64,000 bases of DNA from Pampus argenteus (lineage: Eukaryota > Chordata > Actinopteri > Scombriformes > Stromateidae), in the NCBI GenBank assembly GCA_036937835.1, contig CM072879.1, positions 12,827,001 through 12,891,000 on the forward strand, in the 5' to 3' direction. The notes beneath the pieces are model-generated. The model did no database searches. It worked only from the letters and a program-made list of their open reading frames with translations, and was not told the DNA's origin. Positions 36,101 to 50,600 of the stretch are shown here, one piece after another (the first letter of the stretch is position 1; every line of letters begins with the position of its first letter). The position numbers and the translations under genes were made by a program.

Positions 36101-38640
36101 CTCTCTGAGAAGCTTGTTGAGATTCAGCCTCACGAGACTCAAAATAAACGGAAATATTTTCCTCCAGCTCAGGAAGATTTCCCCCGTCGAAGGCAGTCGA
36201 TAGATCGCATGTGTGTTACCAGCCAGAAACTCAGGTGTTGTGCAGCACTCTACTTACTGTTTTTCCATCATCTTTATTGTGCAGTTGTGTCCCAATATCT
36301 TCAACAGTTCGAGTAGAGGCCCTTAGAGTTGTTTCCATGGATACCAAACAATTAGCCGGGATTCAGAATAGAACCTGGAGAGTAGCCTATTTACAGGCTT
36401 TGGGGGAGCGAGGAAATCATAAGATGACAGAGTGTCTTGATTCTTTGTTGCAAAAGAGGGGGAAGCTTCTTTAAGTAGTGGGTAATTTCTAAAATGAAAT
36501 AATAATAATAATAATAATGCCCCAAAAGATCAATCCCAGCAAAAGATGGAAGAGAAAGGTGAATATCAACATGAAACTAATTATGTTTTAGCTTAATCAA
36601 ATGTATGATGAGTGATTCTGATTACACAACCTCCTTAAAGATGCAGAAAATCCAACACTATCTGGATATAAAATAGAATAAGGCTCTATTGTACAAACTA
36701 GGCTGAAAATCCTGTTTGCCCTCGAATAAGGGCCACGTTTTAGCTTTTTAGACGTGCTTCATTCTTCCTCGTATTGTCGTCATCACAAACCCTAAACTGT
36801 GTAACTGGATATAAAAAAGCTTTAGCAAGAGGAAACCTCCATTTTTAGAGTTATGTGGAGGGAAGAGTGCTAGGATGTGCTCCAAAATTTCCCTTTTTTA
36901 AAAAAAATACAACAATCTTATAGCAATAGTTCATAATTTTGCAAAATATGTTTATTTGCCTTCTAGCATCTGTTAAAGTATGAAGCTACAGCCACCAGCT
37001 GGTTAGCTTTGTTTAGCACAAAGACTGAAAAAGAGTAAAAAAAAAGAGCTACTCTGGCTCTGCCCAAAGGAAAAACCAAATCCACTACCAGCACTCAATA
37101 GCATGTGATATCTTCATCGTTTAATCCATAAAAAACTGGACTTTGGCTTTGTTGCTGCTGTCCATTTAGCCTCTCTTGCGTGTCTGTTGTTTGTATGGTG
37201 ACTTGGTGAGATTATGATTTTGGAAGCAGTATTCGCCCAAGGATTCTCCTGCTCCTGTACATTGATGTCCTCTTTCTGTAGCTAACAGATAGTTATACAG
37301 TGAAAGCATCAGATTCCCAAGTTGACAGCTGCCCGTACCTTTTTATTGATCTCCTGCCATGTTCCTGAGTTTGCCCAAAGTCAGAGAAAGATGAGTCATT
37401 ACACCATGTTACTTATTTCCATTATTAAGGGGTCCAATATAGTTCTCGCATCCGGTTTTTGCATCACTTTCTTCTTGGCCCTGACACAAAAACTTTCCCA
37501 ATCGCAGCTGACAATAAATAGCTGCTATTACACACAAACACAAGTGTCTTTCAGACTGTCAGTGTTTGTTCTTTGTAGTGTTTTTGGAGGCTGTAGCTGT
37601 CTGTCCTTGTTGCTGAGCTTCGACTAACATCTACTCTATTCTGCATTGTTGATGAACTGGTAGCTTGCTTTGTGACGAGTGTGTGTGTTCTGTCATGATT
37701 TCTGAAGCTGTTTCCCTTTATGTATGTATGACCAAAGCAGCTGCAAGGTAATGAATGACACAAGAGATGACTAAGATGATGTAATAACCTGTAATAACTT
37801 GTACCGCAGTTATATACCGTTTTTTTAAAATGTGAAGTTGTTTGAAAATTATTTGTGTAGCTCATAAAGGGTGCATGCAAGAGTGACAGTGTGTGTGTTT
37901 CACCTGGTAATGTAGCAATATGTGATTTAATCTCCAATTTGAACTGACTATTTTTGCACAAATTATTATGTATGTTACTCATGTTGTTTTAATATCTCGT
38001 AAAAAGTATCAGAGCACTTTTAAAACTAATACACACTCTTAATTGTGATTCAAACTCACTAGTCCGTGCAACAGTTACGTCACAATTTTCTGCTTCTTCT
38101 CCACATTTTCTGCTTAGACACATTTTATACTATTTTTCAGCTTTTCTCTTACACATTTTCGTCTGTTTTGATACCAAATTTGGCACGTAAAATAATTGGC
38201 TGCACCTTAAAATAATAATTTTTTTTTAAAATTAATATTCCATATATTGTTCCTATAGCTGGCTGACTTATGTGACAAGCAATTTTACAAGATGTGATGG
38301 CATTTTACTCATAAGCAGCCCTACAGCAACATGATAAAAGATTTATGGTATCATAAATCAGCAGCTATTAGTCCGGCTCAATTCACAGGATTTTGTTATT
38401 CAGATTTACGAACATGATCATGTATCACGTAGAGTTTTTCAATGTAGAATCTGGATCCAGATGCAGATAAGCTCAAACTAAAAATATTCTATTTTAAATA
38501 GAATAGACACGTTGAAAAAATTGTGCTTTCGCATGAAACATTTGCATTTGTTGGCTAGATGTTGTATTATGGTTTAATATGTAACATTCCCGGTTCATTG
38601 GTCACTTTTTTTTTTTTCTTTTCTTTAATCCTATTTTTTT
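30200..38640 (+). other. Long syngap1 5' intron, no coding exon recognised
   Basis: About 8.4 kb of AT-rich intron. I looked for exons encoding the N-terminal half of the SYNGAP1 PH domain and saw none. Two plus-strand open frames of about 140-150 codons at 31618-32449 have no domain-like sequence and no splice context. A T run occurs at 35143-35164 and an AATA repeat near 36500. Confidence 0.5.
36922..37150. mobile_element. MITE-like repeat, copy 1 of a dispersed family
   Basis: CAGCTGGTTAGCTTTGTTTAG, CACAAAGACTGAAAAAGAG, GGCTCTGCCCAAAGG and CACTACCAGCAC follow the same order of blocks as the copy at 52091-52488, in diverged form. Confidence 0.5.
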
Positions 38641-38648
38641 CCTCATAG

Positions 38649-41600
38649 ACCAATCTCGCAGGGCAAGTTTTGCCTCTGTAAGACAGTCAAGCATGGAAAC
38701 CCCTCCGAATGCCACCCCGCAGCCCTTCAGACAGCCGGTGAGTTCCCTAAAGCCTGATACACACGTCCTGATGCAAGTGTTGTGGCATATGCAGCCTTTC
38801 TACGCACATAGCAAACACACACACAGTTTGGCTTCCAACTTTGCTCTAATTAACTGTAATAATTTCCATTTTCCCTCGTTGAATCTTCAGAGTTTCCTCA
38901 ATCGGCGTTTGAAGGGCTCAATCAAGAGGGCCAAAAGTCAGCCCAAACTGGACCGAACGAGCAGCTTCAGACAGATGATTTTACCCCGTTTCCGTAGTGC
39001 CGACCAAGAGAGGTAAGTAACCTTAATTAATATAATTGTAGGTGACATCGTCCATCCAGTTTTTAGTTGCATTATTTTTAAATTCAGTGTCACAGAGGTT
39101 TGGAGTCTGTCCCAGCATGTTTTGAAAAGCAGGTGAGTCTAGGGTTACTATGAATTATATTTTCTTAAATTTGTAAAGTAACTTTTTTTTTTTTGTGATT
39201 ACAAAAATATTAATCTCGGTGTTTGTATGTTATGTACTTTAACGACAAGGACGTCCCTCCACAAGCCGCAGCACTGCCCCTCAGTTGTCATATAGAAAAA
39301 ACATGCAGTATATGTAATTAAAATAAGGTTATAGATTAGTAAGAGCACAACCTAAATCTTCAAGAATAATATCTTTTACCGCTTGCATGGCTGATGTGCT
39401 GCTTTGTGTACTTTGTGTATCACGCTTCTGCATGGAAACTGCTAACCCATGTTGCTGAAGGCTGTATTTCTTGTCGAGCTGCAGCTAGAACATTGCTAAC
39501 CCCAGGTCCTAGCTGTAAGGTTGCCCCTGACAATAGGACAAGCTGTGCACTGCTGTAATTCTAGTGTATAGTGTACTTTGTGTAATTATGGTGCACTAAA
39601 ACAAGATAATGTCATTGGTCGTGGGTGTACTCATAATGTTTTTGACAATTGGTGTGTTCTAATTGCAGGAGTGAATTGTCTTTTTTTTTTTTAAATCACG
39701 TATTTTTATGTAGTCAGTGTCGGTTAGCTGATCCGTCAGTCCAATACTTTGGCGATACTGAAATGAAGTGTGGAACGTTTCAAAGACGAAATAGGATGGC
39801 TGCTGTTCAGCAAAAGTTACATCATCTTGCTTTAATTAATAGATTGCCAATTAGTTTGATAGATGTTCACGGTCCTGATATGAGCGCATTAGCAGGTCAA
39901 ATTGTTCAACACACAAAACCAATAAATGTTCTTCAAGGTTATTGCTCAGATACCATACTTGACAATATTATCCTTAAGAAATGTGTGGGTTTTTTTTTTT
40001 TAAAGAACTAGTCTAAATCTACACTGTACCACCTTTGGCTGAAGCACAATGTGGACCTTAGACTGCTAGCGGTGCTCTGATGAGCCGACTTGACCTTCTT
40101 CACTTGAACTGTGGCTCCTTATCAACCACTCTGAGTAAAGCAAATCCCTGCTGAATGAAGGGAATTGCCTTAAGTGATACCTTCACAGATGGCTTAAGCT
40201 TGTGCTTTTTCCAGAGTGTTTAAAGCACCGACTGGTTATTTATTTGAGGGATATTAACATTAACATTTGTCATAACCCGATAACTGTTACATATGTATTT
40301 TTTTTTTATTTAATTTAATTTAATTTAATTTAATTTAATTTAATTTAATTTAATTTAATTTTATTTTATTTTATTTTATTTTATTTTATTTTATTTTATT
40401 TTATTTTATTTTATTTTATTTTATTTTATTTTATTTTATTTTATTTTATTTTATTTCAGAGGTCTGTTGGAAATTCTAGTAGAATTGCTAGAATTATTTT
40501 ACATTTCTCATATCATCCGATCATGTCAGGATGCAATAGCCTGCAGCGCTGGAGGGTCTCATGAAACCTTCTCGTTTTGTATTATGACGTGAGCAATCTG
40601 GCTTGCTTTGTGATCAAAACTGTATGCAGTACTCGCACAATCCAGTCACGATGCACATATGGGAAATGTAAAGATGTAGAGAGGGAGAGGCAGAAAGTAC
40701 AAATGTAATGCTGACCATACATTTTCCTCCAGCTACAGGAGATGCATAATGGACAGTTTTGGGGCAGGTGTGGATATCCGATGCAGAGACGTGTGTTTAG
40801 CAAAGCATGCAAGTAAACAAAAAAAAAAAAATCCTTTGTGCTTTAATGCACGGTGAGTGTCAATACGAGGAAGCCCAGGGAAAATGTTAAGACAAATCAT
40901 AACCCAAGTGGTAGTGTGGAGGCAGCAGTGGAGGAGGTGGTGGGGAAGTTTAATAGCGTTGGGGTTAAAGTGGCTTTCTGTCTCAGTCAGTGTACTTTCC
41001 CCTCTAACCACAGCTATTCTCCGGCTCCCACTGCTGCCTCAGACAGTTGCCTTCACAGCCGGCTTCGAGTTCTGCCCACACACGCTTAATTCACTCAGTA
41101 GTGTTAAGTTGACTTTGCTATAAACCCTCAGCGTCCAACTTCACACTCTAGCTTTCCAACGCAGCTGCTCTACCTCTGTTGCCAAGTCAGGTTTACCAAA
41201 GCATTTTTAATGTGCAGCATTCTGCCATCGCACTGTCAATGATTCACTGCACATCAGACTGGCAATAAATCTGAAATTAGTGCTCCTCATTTTTTTTATT
41301 TTTTTACATAATTATTATATTTCTTCAAAGCTGCTGCTTTTTGCCAATGTCTTTTGCCAATGTCTGTCCTCTCTTTCTTTCTCTTTTTTTTCCTTTAATG
41401 TTCTCTCTTATGTTTAAAGCCAATGTTAACAATAATGCAGCATGCTAGCTCCAGCTTTTCAGTGCAGATAAACGCCACATTTTTAGGTCTTTTTTTTTTA
41501 AAACTACTTTTAGAATAGAATAGTCTAACATTTTAAGAAATACACTTATTCCCTTTTTAACCTTACCATCTACCATCAACTCATAAGCTCAAACCTTCCA

Positions 41601-44600
41601 TAAAGCAAGATATCATTTGTTAATAAGTGAGCTTTTAGAGGTGCTGGGTGATTGGTTTGGTTACCCAGAGCCAAGCTAGCCGTTTCCCTCTGCTGCCAGT
41701 CTTTATACTAAGCTAAGCTAAGCCAACGGTCTACATTTAGTTTAGACAGGAGGGGAATCGCACTTCTCTTCATCTTTCCTGAAAAGTCACACTATATATT
41801 TTGCACCAAACTTATGGAGAAATAATTATATTTTTACCAATTACCAATAATACAAAAATGTTCCCTCTCCATCTCATCTCTGTGTGAGCTAGCACATCAA
41901 TGTATTGGCTCACATGCAACCTATATTTGCTACAACTCAGTCTGAGTTGTGAAGCAGCCACTCACTGACTTGCGTCCTTGACTTAACATGCATAGAGGCT
42001 GAACCGATAACAGATTGATTTGGTTTGCCTCCTTTCCCCAGCGACTCTGAAGTAAAATGTTATCCTCAATACATTTTTTTTCAGTTGGCTTACTGGCCTT
42101 GCTTCACCTGATTGACAGCCTTGGTTCATGTGCTGCTTTCACTTCCACCACTTTATTTTCCTTTGCAGAGCTGCGCTCCCCTAAAGGTTATCCTACAATT
42201 AGCCTTTTCTATAACGGCACTACAGTATTCCTGCAGACTGTAACTGCTCCCCCCCCCACCCATTTACACACAACATTTATGCACTGCTAACATTATATTT
42301 ACATTTGCAGTTTAACATTCTTGTGTAGTTATTAGAAATTAAAGAATTGCTCGACAACAACAAAAACTAAGACACTGTAGCATGTTTCCTAACATGCCGC
42401 AAACAAAATGAGTCACATGCACCTAAGAGCCGAGTGAACAGCAGACCAAACTGCAAACACCAGAACTAAAAAAAAAAATCTGGTAGTGTTGACTTTTCCA
42501 TAAAATTCATTATAAAAGGATCAAATCTCTAAAATTCATGTTGAGATTGAAGGAATGACGCACAAGGATCTCTTAACCGCAGTGACTTCTAAAGATCAAT
42601 ATAGCTATATAATCATACCTGAAAATTTGAAAGTAAATAAATCTTTTCTCCTTTTCCTCCTTCTCTCACCAGGACACGCTTGATGCAGAGTTTCAAAGAA
42701 TCCCACTCCCACGAGTCCCTGCTTTCTCCCAGCAGTGCTGCAGAGGCTTTGGATCTAGTTTTGGATGAAGATGCCATAATCAAACCTGTCCATTCTAGCA
42801 TTTTAGGACAGGAGTACTGCTTTGAGGTGTGTACAGTATTTATAACCGTTTCATTCTCCCTGCCTTTGTATAACCAACAATTATAATAAAATGTTCTCAG
42901 TACGTCAAGACATCAGGGGTCCTGTAAGCATTTCTTTTCTTTTACTTTTCTCTGAATATTTTTTTTTTTTTTTTTTTTACAGTTTCGAACATTTTGTTGT
43001 TTGTTTTGCAGCCATATGACAAATATTTCCCTCGTTCTCTGCATGTAGGGATCATGTATGTACTAAAAACTATATACTTTATGTGTCTCCAGGTGACCAC
43101 CAATTCAGGGACAAAATGTTTTGCCTGCCGTTCAGCGTCGGAGAGAGACAAATGGATTGAAAATCTGCAACGAGCTGTCAAACCAAACAAGGTAGACACC
43201 ACATAGACTGCTTTCAAATTCCTGCAAATGATGAACAATATAATGTATGATTATGAACTGAAACTGAAAAGGCTGGACTGATGTAAATAAGGACTGTTAT
43301 AATCCAGTAATAGAACTCCTCGTTCGTCTTTCAGGATAACAGCAGACGGGTAGACAATGTGCTCAAGTTGTGGATCATTGAAGCTCGAGACCTCCCAGCT
43401 AAGAAACGCTATTATTGTGAGCTGTGTCTGGATGACATGCTATATGCCCGCACCACCAGCAAACCCCGGACCGACACCGTCTTCTGGGGCGAGCATTTCG
43501 AATTTAACAATTTGCCTACCATTCGTAGCCTTCGTTTACACCTCTACAAGGAAACAGACAAAAAGAGACGCAAGGTAAATTACGAGTTTCAGTTTAGTCG
43601 TTCATATTTTTCTCTTTTTATTGATTTGAAAAAAATTCTTGTACACTGTACAAGTTATAAACATTGTGCTACAGAAATGAAACATATGTTGTTACGGTTG
43701 TCTGTCTAGGAAAAAAGTACATACCTTGGCCTTGTCAGCATCCCCATCTCTAGCATTACGGGCCGGCAGTTTGTCGAGCAGTGGTACCCGGTGATACAGT
43801 CCAGCGTTTTGGCCAAAAGCGGTGGAGTTGGAAGCACTAAAGTCATCAATGCATCACTTCGTGTCAAATCTCGCTACCAGACGATGAACATCCTCCCGAT
43901 GGAGCTGTACAAGGAATTTGCTGAGTACATTACCAACAACTACCGAACACTGTGCGCAGTTCTGGAGCCGCTGTTAAGTGTAAAAAGCAAAGAGGAGGTG
44001 GCTTTTGCTCTGGTGCACATCCTTCAAAGCACAGGGAAAACCAAGGTAAACAAAGTGTCAGAAGGTAACTTAACTTCCTGTTGCTAAGTTCGTTATTTGA
44101 TCTGGTCTGTTTCAATACAATAAACGAAATCTTCTTACTGGAAATTTTTTTCTGGATCTGTATTGCATCAGTCATGTTCGCTCTGCTGAACTGAAAATGT
44201 AATCTTTCCACAGGAGTTCCTGTCTGACATGGCGATGTGTGAGGTGGATCGATTCATGGACCGTGAACACTTGATTTTCCGGGAGAATACACTTGCTACA
44301 AAGGCTGTGGAAGAGTATCTCAAACTGATAGGTCACAGATACCTCAAGGAAGCTATAGGTAAAGCTGCTGTCGGGGAAACCAAATTATATTTTCTGCTGC
44401 TTGAATGAAAAATATATATATTTTTACTCTCAGTAACTTATGAAATGTCAAGTGTTTTGTATGTAGTTGTGTCGAGGTCCAGCTCTAAAGGTAGTTTAGG
44501 GCTGAACTTTTTGTATAGTTACGGGAAACATTACGAGAATGCGATGTGATCAATTTGCAGGTGACTTCATTCGAGCCTTATATGAGTCTGAGGAGAACTG

Positions 44601-47600
44601 TGAAGTGGACCCAATGCGCGTGCCGCCGTCGGTCCTCGCTGACCATCAAGCCAACCTTCGCATGTGCTGCGAGCTGTTACTCTGCAAGATCATCAACTCC
44701 CTCTGGTCAGTTTTGTCCCATTTGTACTTTCCAGATAACTCCGTACCTGATCCCAGAAAAGATGCATCACATAAACAAGGCTGAGGCTGTGAAAACAATG
44801 TGAAATAATTATTTTGCAAACTCTGAAACAGAAATGTGATTCCAGTGATATAATCAGAGGAATCGTAAACAGCAAGTTATACTTTTTTGAAATAGGTTGC
44901 ATAAGCACATTCTTCATCCATAAAGTATGGTCCAGTAATTTTCCGTATGTTTTAGTTTTCTGACCTTGGTGAATTCCCCAGAGCTTTAAATGAGCTGCTG
45001 CATTTTCTATCCGTTTCAGCATATTTCCCCGGGAGCTGAAGGAAGTTTTTGCCTCATGGAGAGCCAGATGTGCTGAGCGTGGAAGAGAAGATCTTGCTGA
45101 CAGCCTCATCAGCTCCTCCCTGTTTCTTCGCTTCATGTGCCCAGCCATCATGTCCCCCTCCCTGTTCAACCTAATGCAGGAATACCCTGCCGAACGCACT
45201 TCCCGCACACTCACTCTTATAGCCAAGGTGATGCAGAACCTGGCCAGTTTCAGCAAGTGAGTCTCTGCCGTCGCCTGTCCTCTTACACATTACATTAATT
45301 TGATTCAGTTCATTTTTAGATTTTCAGACGTTGATGCTTCCGCTAGGTGGGATGCATGTCACAGAAGTAGAGGCTTGCAGTTTTGACAGCGAGGGTATAA
45401 ACTGTTACTCACCCACAGTGAGCTGCAAGTCTTTCAGCGGCAACACATTTGCTTTAACCTTCACTCTGCACTTTATCCTGACTTTAAAAAAAAATAAAAT
45501 AAACAAACACAATTCTGCTGGCTTAAATTAACAACTTGCTTAGTAGTTAGTCAGTAAAACAACATACATTTTAATTAAATTAATTAAAACTGAACTTTCA
45601 TCAAATTCATCCACTGATACAATGTTTTATATGTTGTCATCCTGTCCTCTGTCTTCATGACGTTATTTATCTGTATACTCTGCAGGTTTGGGCCGAAGGA
45701 AGAATACATGTATTTCATGAACGAGTTCTTGGAGATGGAGTGGGGCTCCATGCAACAGTTTCTCTATGAGATTTCCAACATGGATGCTGGAGGAAACGCT
45801 GGAGGCTTCGAGGGCTACATCGACCTCGGCAGAGAATTGTCCATGCTTCACAGCTTACTGTGGGAAGTCATGGGACAGCTTAGCAAGGTAGGTGGAACAA
45901 CGTGATGGGTAGCTAGAAAGTCAAATTAAACATTTGACACAATTTTACTCTCTCCTTTCTGGAGAGTTGGGAAAATTGGTTCTCCAATTTATATCTACCC
46001 GACACAGGATATGAATAATTTTAAAGCTCTGTAAACCAATGTGGAATTAGTACTTAAATATTTAACTCTAATGCTTTCACTGTTAATTCAGTGAAAGTAT
46101 TTTGTAGATGTACCGTAATGAAGGTTAATATTTTATGCATATTCTCAAAATTGTCTCACAAGTTGACTAATGTGAGATTATATGATGGTTTATGTGCCCT
46201 TTATTGCCTTATTCTGTGTTTCATTAGTGATATTGGATATTCATGAATGAATAAATGAGTAGGATATAGCAGAACTTCCCAATCCCGGGTGCACAGACCA
46301 TAGAACCATGCTGCAAAGACATGATATGATTCATCAAAAAATACAGAATAATAACAAATATTGGAATAATATTTATGAATAAGTAATTGCCTTAAACTTT
46401 GCAGTGTCTGACTCTGCTGCCACTTTCCTTAATCAGTTTGACCTTTGATTTAGGTCGTGCACAAATTAATACAACAGTCTGCAGTGCAAAAAAAAAGATT
46501 AAGATTTTAATATTGCAGCCCCTGGTACACAACACGAGTGCATAGGAATCTTGGTTTTTTTGTTTTTCAAAACTGTTCCATGCTGTAGGACGCTATTCTC
46601 AAACTCGGACCCTTACCACGGCTACTGAATGACATCAGTGTCGCCCTGAGGAACCCACAGCTCCACATGCCTACCAATCACCAGCCAGATCGGCCAAAGG
46701 ACAGACTCTTCTCCCGGCCATCTTTCAATCGTCTCATGTCCTCCGACTTCCAAAGCCTTATGATGCGCGACTTAAACAGGTATCTTGTCATGATTTCTGT
46801 TTTTTTTTAATATATTTTTGTTGTCATCACTTCACACATGACATTGGATTTGCTATAATCCTTTGATAGATTATGTACTGTGCACCGTGATGGGTAATGC
46901 TAATGGGTTTTTTTCTGAACACAGCATTGATTATCGAGACAATGTCAGCGGTCGTAATTGCAAATGTATCTACTGCGCAAAGGCTGGAGTTGCAGCCTCA
47001 CATGGATGCAATTAATCATATATCACACAAATACCAAGAATACACAATAAATAGGAATTCAATGGCTTAAAACATAACCATAATGTGAGACCATAATGCG
47101 CTAATGCACCTCTTAAAGCTTTGTAAGTATTTTATCAATCAGTAATTGCCAGCACCATCTGTTCCCAGACTCTTTCACTCAAACCTCTTTCCTCTGTGTT
47201 TCAATGTATTTCAGCTATTATCAAGAGACAGTTGCTCTTATTACAGCATAACTGTTTTACATAAGAGAAATCCCAGTGGTAATATAAGAGGACGCTGCTG
47301 CAGCTATTTTGTATTTGCCATTATAAGTCTGCTCGACTAATTAAGCATTTGTCCGTTAGGATAAAACACATTCTCGATCGAGAATTATTTAAATCTGCTG
47401 CTGCAGACAGGTGTGAGAGGACAGAGATCAAACGTTTTCGAAGTTCAAACCGACACGAGGAGTGACTCACCTGCCGCTCCTCGTGGCTCTAACCTCAGAG
47501 GTATCAGGCTGCGAGTGACTGACAGGCTGCTTTTTCTCCTCACTGGGTCTTCACATGTTTCATTATGAAACGGTTACATAATGAAATGTGCATGCTTGCT

Positions 47601-50600
47601 GCATATCATAAAGTCATTATTACTGACGGGTACGTACGATCAAAAACTGAAACCAAGCAATCCCGTAAACTCCTGCGCTCACTTTATCAAATGAATGAAT
47701 GATGTTACTAAAGCGAGTATAAGATTAACAGTAATGCCTCTTTCTGTTGCGTACCTCTAGTTCAATAGACATCTCTCGCCTACCGTCCCCTACGACTGGA
47801 GTCTCCGCTGTAGAATCCCTCTCATCTAACCTGAACATGAGACGCCATGCAGAACGAGACCTCCGTTCATCCAGGGAGGTGTTCTATGTGACCCGCCCGC
47901 CGCTGGCTCGATCCAGCCCTGCATACTGCACTAGCAGCTCAGACATCACCGAACCTGATCCAAAGGTACTTTGTGATGTAGTCATGTAACTGTTCATTTT
48001 CTCTCTGGTTCTGTTTGCTGATTTATATCTTAATTCTGCAGCTTTAAGGTGAATTAAAACTGTGTTGTTGTGAGCATTTGTGTTTGACTGCTTCTGATTT
48101 ATTTGGAGTGCCTAATTGTATTGTTGATGAGGACATTTCAGACATTCATTGTCAATTTAATAACAGTGTCACCTATCTCTTGGGCAATTCAAAGTGCTTC
48201 ACAGAAAACATAAAACGACATTATAAACACAATTCAATTTGATAAATATCCTGTTTTTGTTGTTTCTCTCAGGTCCACAGTGTGAATAAAAGCGTGTCCA
48301 TGATGGACCTTCAGGACTCCCGCATGAACAGCATTTCAAACCTAAACTCTGTGGGAGACATGCTCACTTCCTCTCAAGCCTCCATTGCCGGCCTAGGCCA
48401 CAGCTTCGGGAACCTCAGCGGTCCTCTTCGTATGAGCGGGCATATGCCCACAGGCTCAGCAGGCTCTGGTTTGAGGCTGAGCCAGATGGGCCACATAGGG
48501 GGGCCCACCGAATCCATCTCTCAACAGCAGCAGCAGGCAGCAGCGGCTATGCACTTCCCCCTGTCTTTCCAGAACCCACTGTTCCATCTGGCTGCCCAGA
48601 ACTCCCCAGCTCAGGCTCAGCCTCCTCCCCCTCCTCTCCTCCTCGCCCCTGAGCCAGAGAATGGCCACCATGACTATGCACCCGCCTTTGGCAACAGTGC
48701 TTTCTCCCGCAGCGAGGACTTGTCCGCCCTGCGGTCACAGAGCAGTCTGGTGCAGCCCAGCATTGTCCACTCACACAGTTACAGTGATGATTTCACCCGG
48801 CAGAATCAGAGCAATGACTACGCCTGGCACCAGCTGTCGCTGCAGGTACAGGTAGGGAATCGCTCACTTATCTTCACACGTTAAATATTACAGAAAGACA
48901 GTTTTAATCATATGCGACAATATTTTTCTTTTGGTGAACCTTTTATAAAGTCAATATAGAAATAGAAAATGTAATATAAAATATATTGTTATCATTTATT
49001 GATGGAGGTGGCTTCCATAATGTTATGGAAATCTTATCCATTAAATGTTAAGTGTAAGATTGTACAACCCACAAGAGACCACTTCATTCAGGATGGTAAT
49101 GGATCTCCGTATTTATACTCTACTGCAGCTGAAAACACAAAATGGAATTGTATTTTAAAGAGCACCACTAGATGGAGAACTTATTTATCCATAAATTCAT
49201 AATATTCAGGCCGACATTTACTTTAGATGTTTATTCTGTTTTGTTCACTTTTTTTTGTCACACTGGGAATCTACAAATTAGGCTCTTGTATGTTTAGTGC
49301 CTTAGACTGGCTTGTTGTTGGTTGCTTTCGGTACATATCCTGCTGCCTTTAAGTACACATAAGGCTGAGCAACAAAAACGTCTGCATGAATTGCTGACTT
49401 TTTATATTGGCATTTGCAGTCCATCAGATCTTGTTTACATTGTCATAATAGACTTCAAGTCACAGAACAAAGCCAAACAAAATACTGTAGGAAATATAGC
49501 AGCAGAAAATGCGCATGTCCTGCTACAGACGACACACTGAACCAGGATCATTCATGTGCCTCCTCTGCTGAACTGTGTAGGGTGCTCAACATCTATTTTA
49601 CTGCGTGTCCTTGTTTCAACAGGACTGAATAGGATCATAACTGCAAATACTACACATATGATATTACATACTTTAACCCTTAGTATGGTCCAGACCAACC
49701 TTGGGTCTCCTAGACACAGATGTATGACTGTGTGAAACAAACAACCTAAACTCTCATTTGTTTAATGGACTTAAGTAGGATTCTTGCAGTTTGTCAAATA
49801 ACTTTTAATGAAACAGAAATGTAAAACAACCTTTTGACTGTGACTTGATGGTGTATTCTGGCTGCTAATCTGTCACACTGATAAATTTACTACAGCGTGT
49901 TTGTGTAAAAATGTCAGTGTTTAATGATACTGTCATGTACTCTGAGCTATTTCTGTGCTGCTGCGTGGGACTTAATGGAACAAACATCACAAGCTTCCTG
50001 TTTATTAATACAGATGGTGTTGTTAGGACATTGCTTTATGAATTAATTATCTGACTATTAGTCATCTATCCATCAGTGGTATTAGATTGTACCACTGAGG
50101 GGCATCAATCAAACTACAGAGTGGTTTTTAGTTGACATTTGCTTCATTTTTCTTGACGACCTCTTCCTCTCTCCTCTCAGGAGTCTCTCCAGCAGCAGCA
50201 CCTGATGGGATTAGCCTCTCAGACAGCCACTGGTACGGGCACCCCCGCCTCTTTGGCCACACCTCCCACCACTGTTCATCCTGTTCGCCAGACATCCATA
50301 GCCCCGCCACAGCATCTCAAGTCACAGCGGTCCATTAACACTCCAGCCACAGCCACTCCTCCAAAGGTACGCCCACAGAGCAGGAACCTCCTCCTCGAGT
50401 CTTCAGAGACGAATTTCGGTGGCAGTCAGCCAAAGTCACGCCAATCTCAGCAGCCACCGCAACAACAGCAGCAGCAACAACACCAACAAAACCAACACCA
50501 CCAACACCACCAACAGCAACAGCAACACCACCAACAGCAACACCACCAACAGCAACAGCAACAACACCAACAGCAACACCAACAACACCAACAGCAACAA

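Noticed and set aside
44693..45256. Minus-strand 187-codon open frame
   Set aside because: It is antisense to the RasGAP exon with the FLRFMCPAIMSP motif and runs through an intron. No independent similarity.
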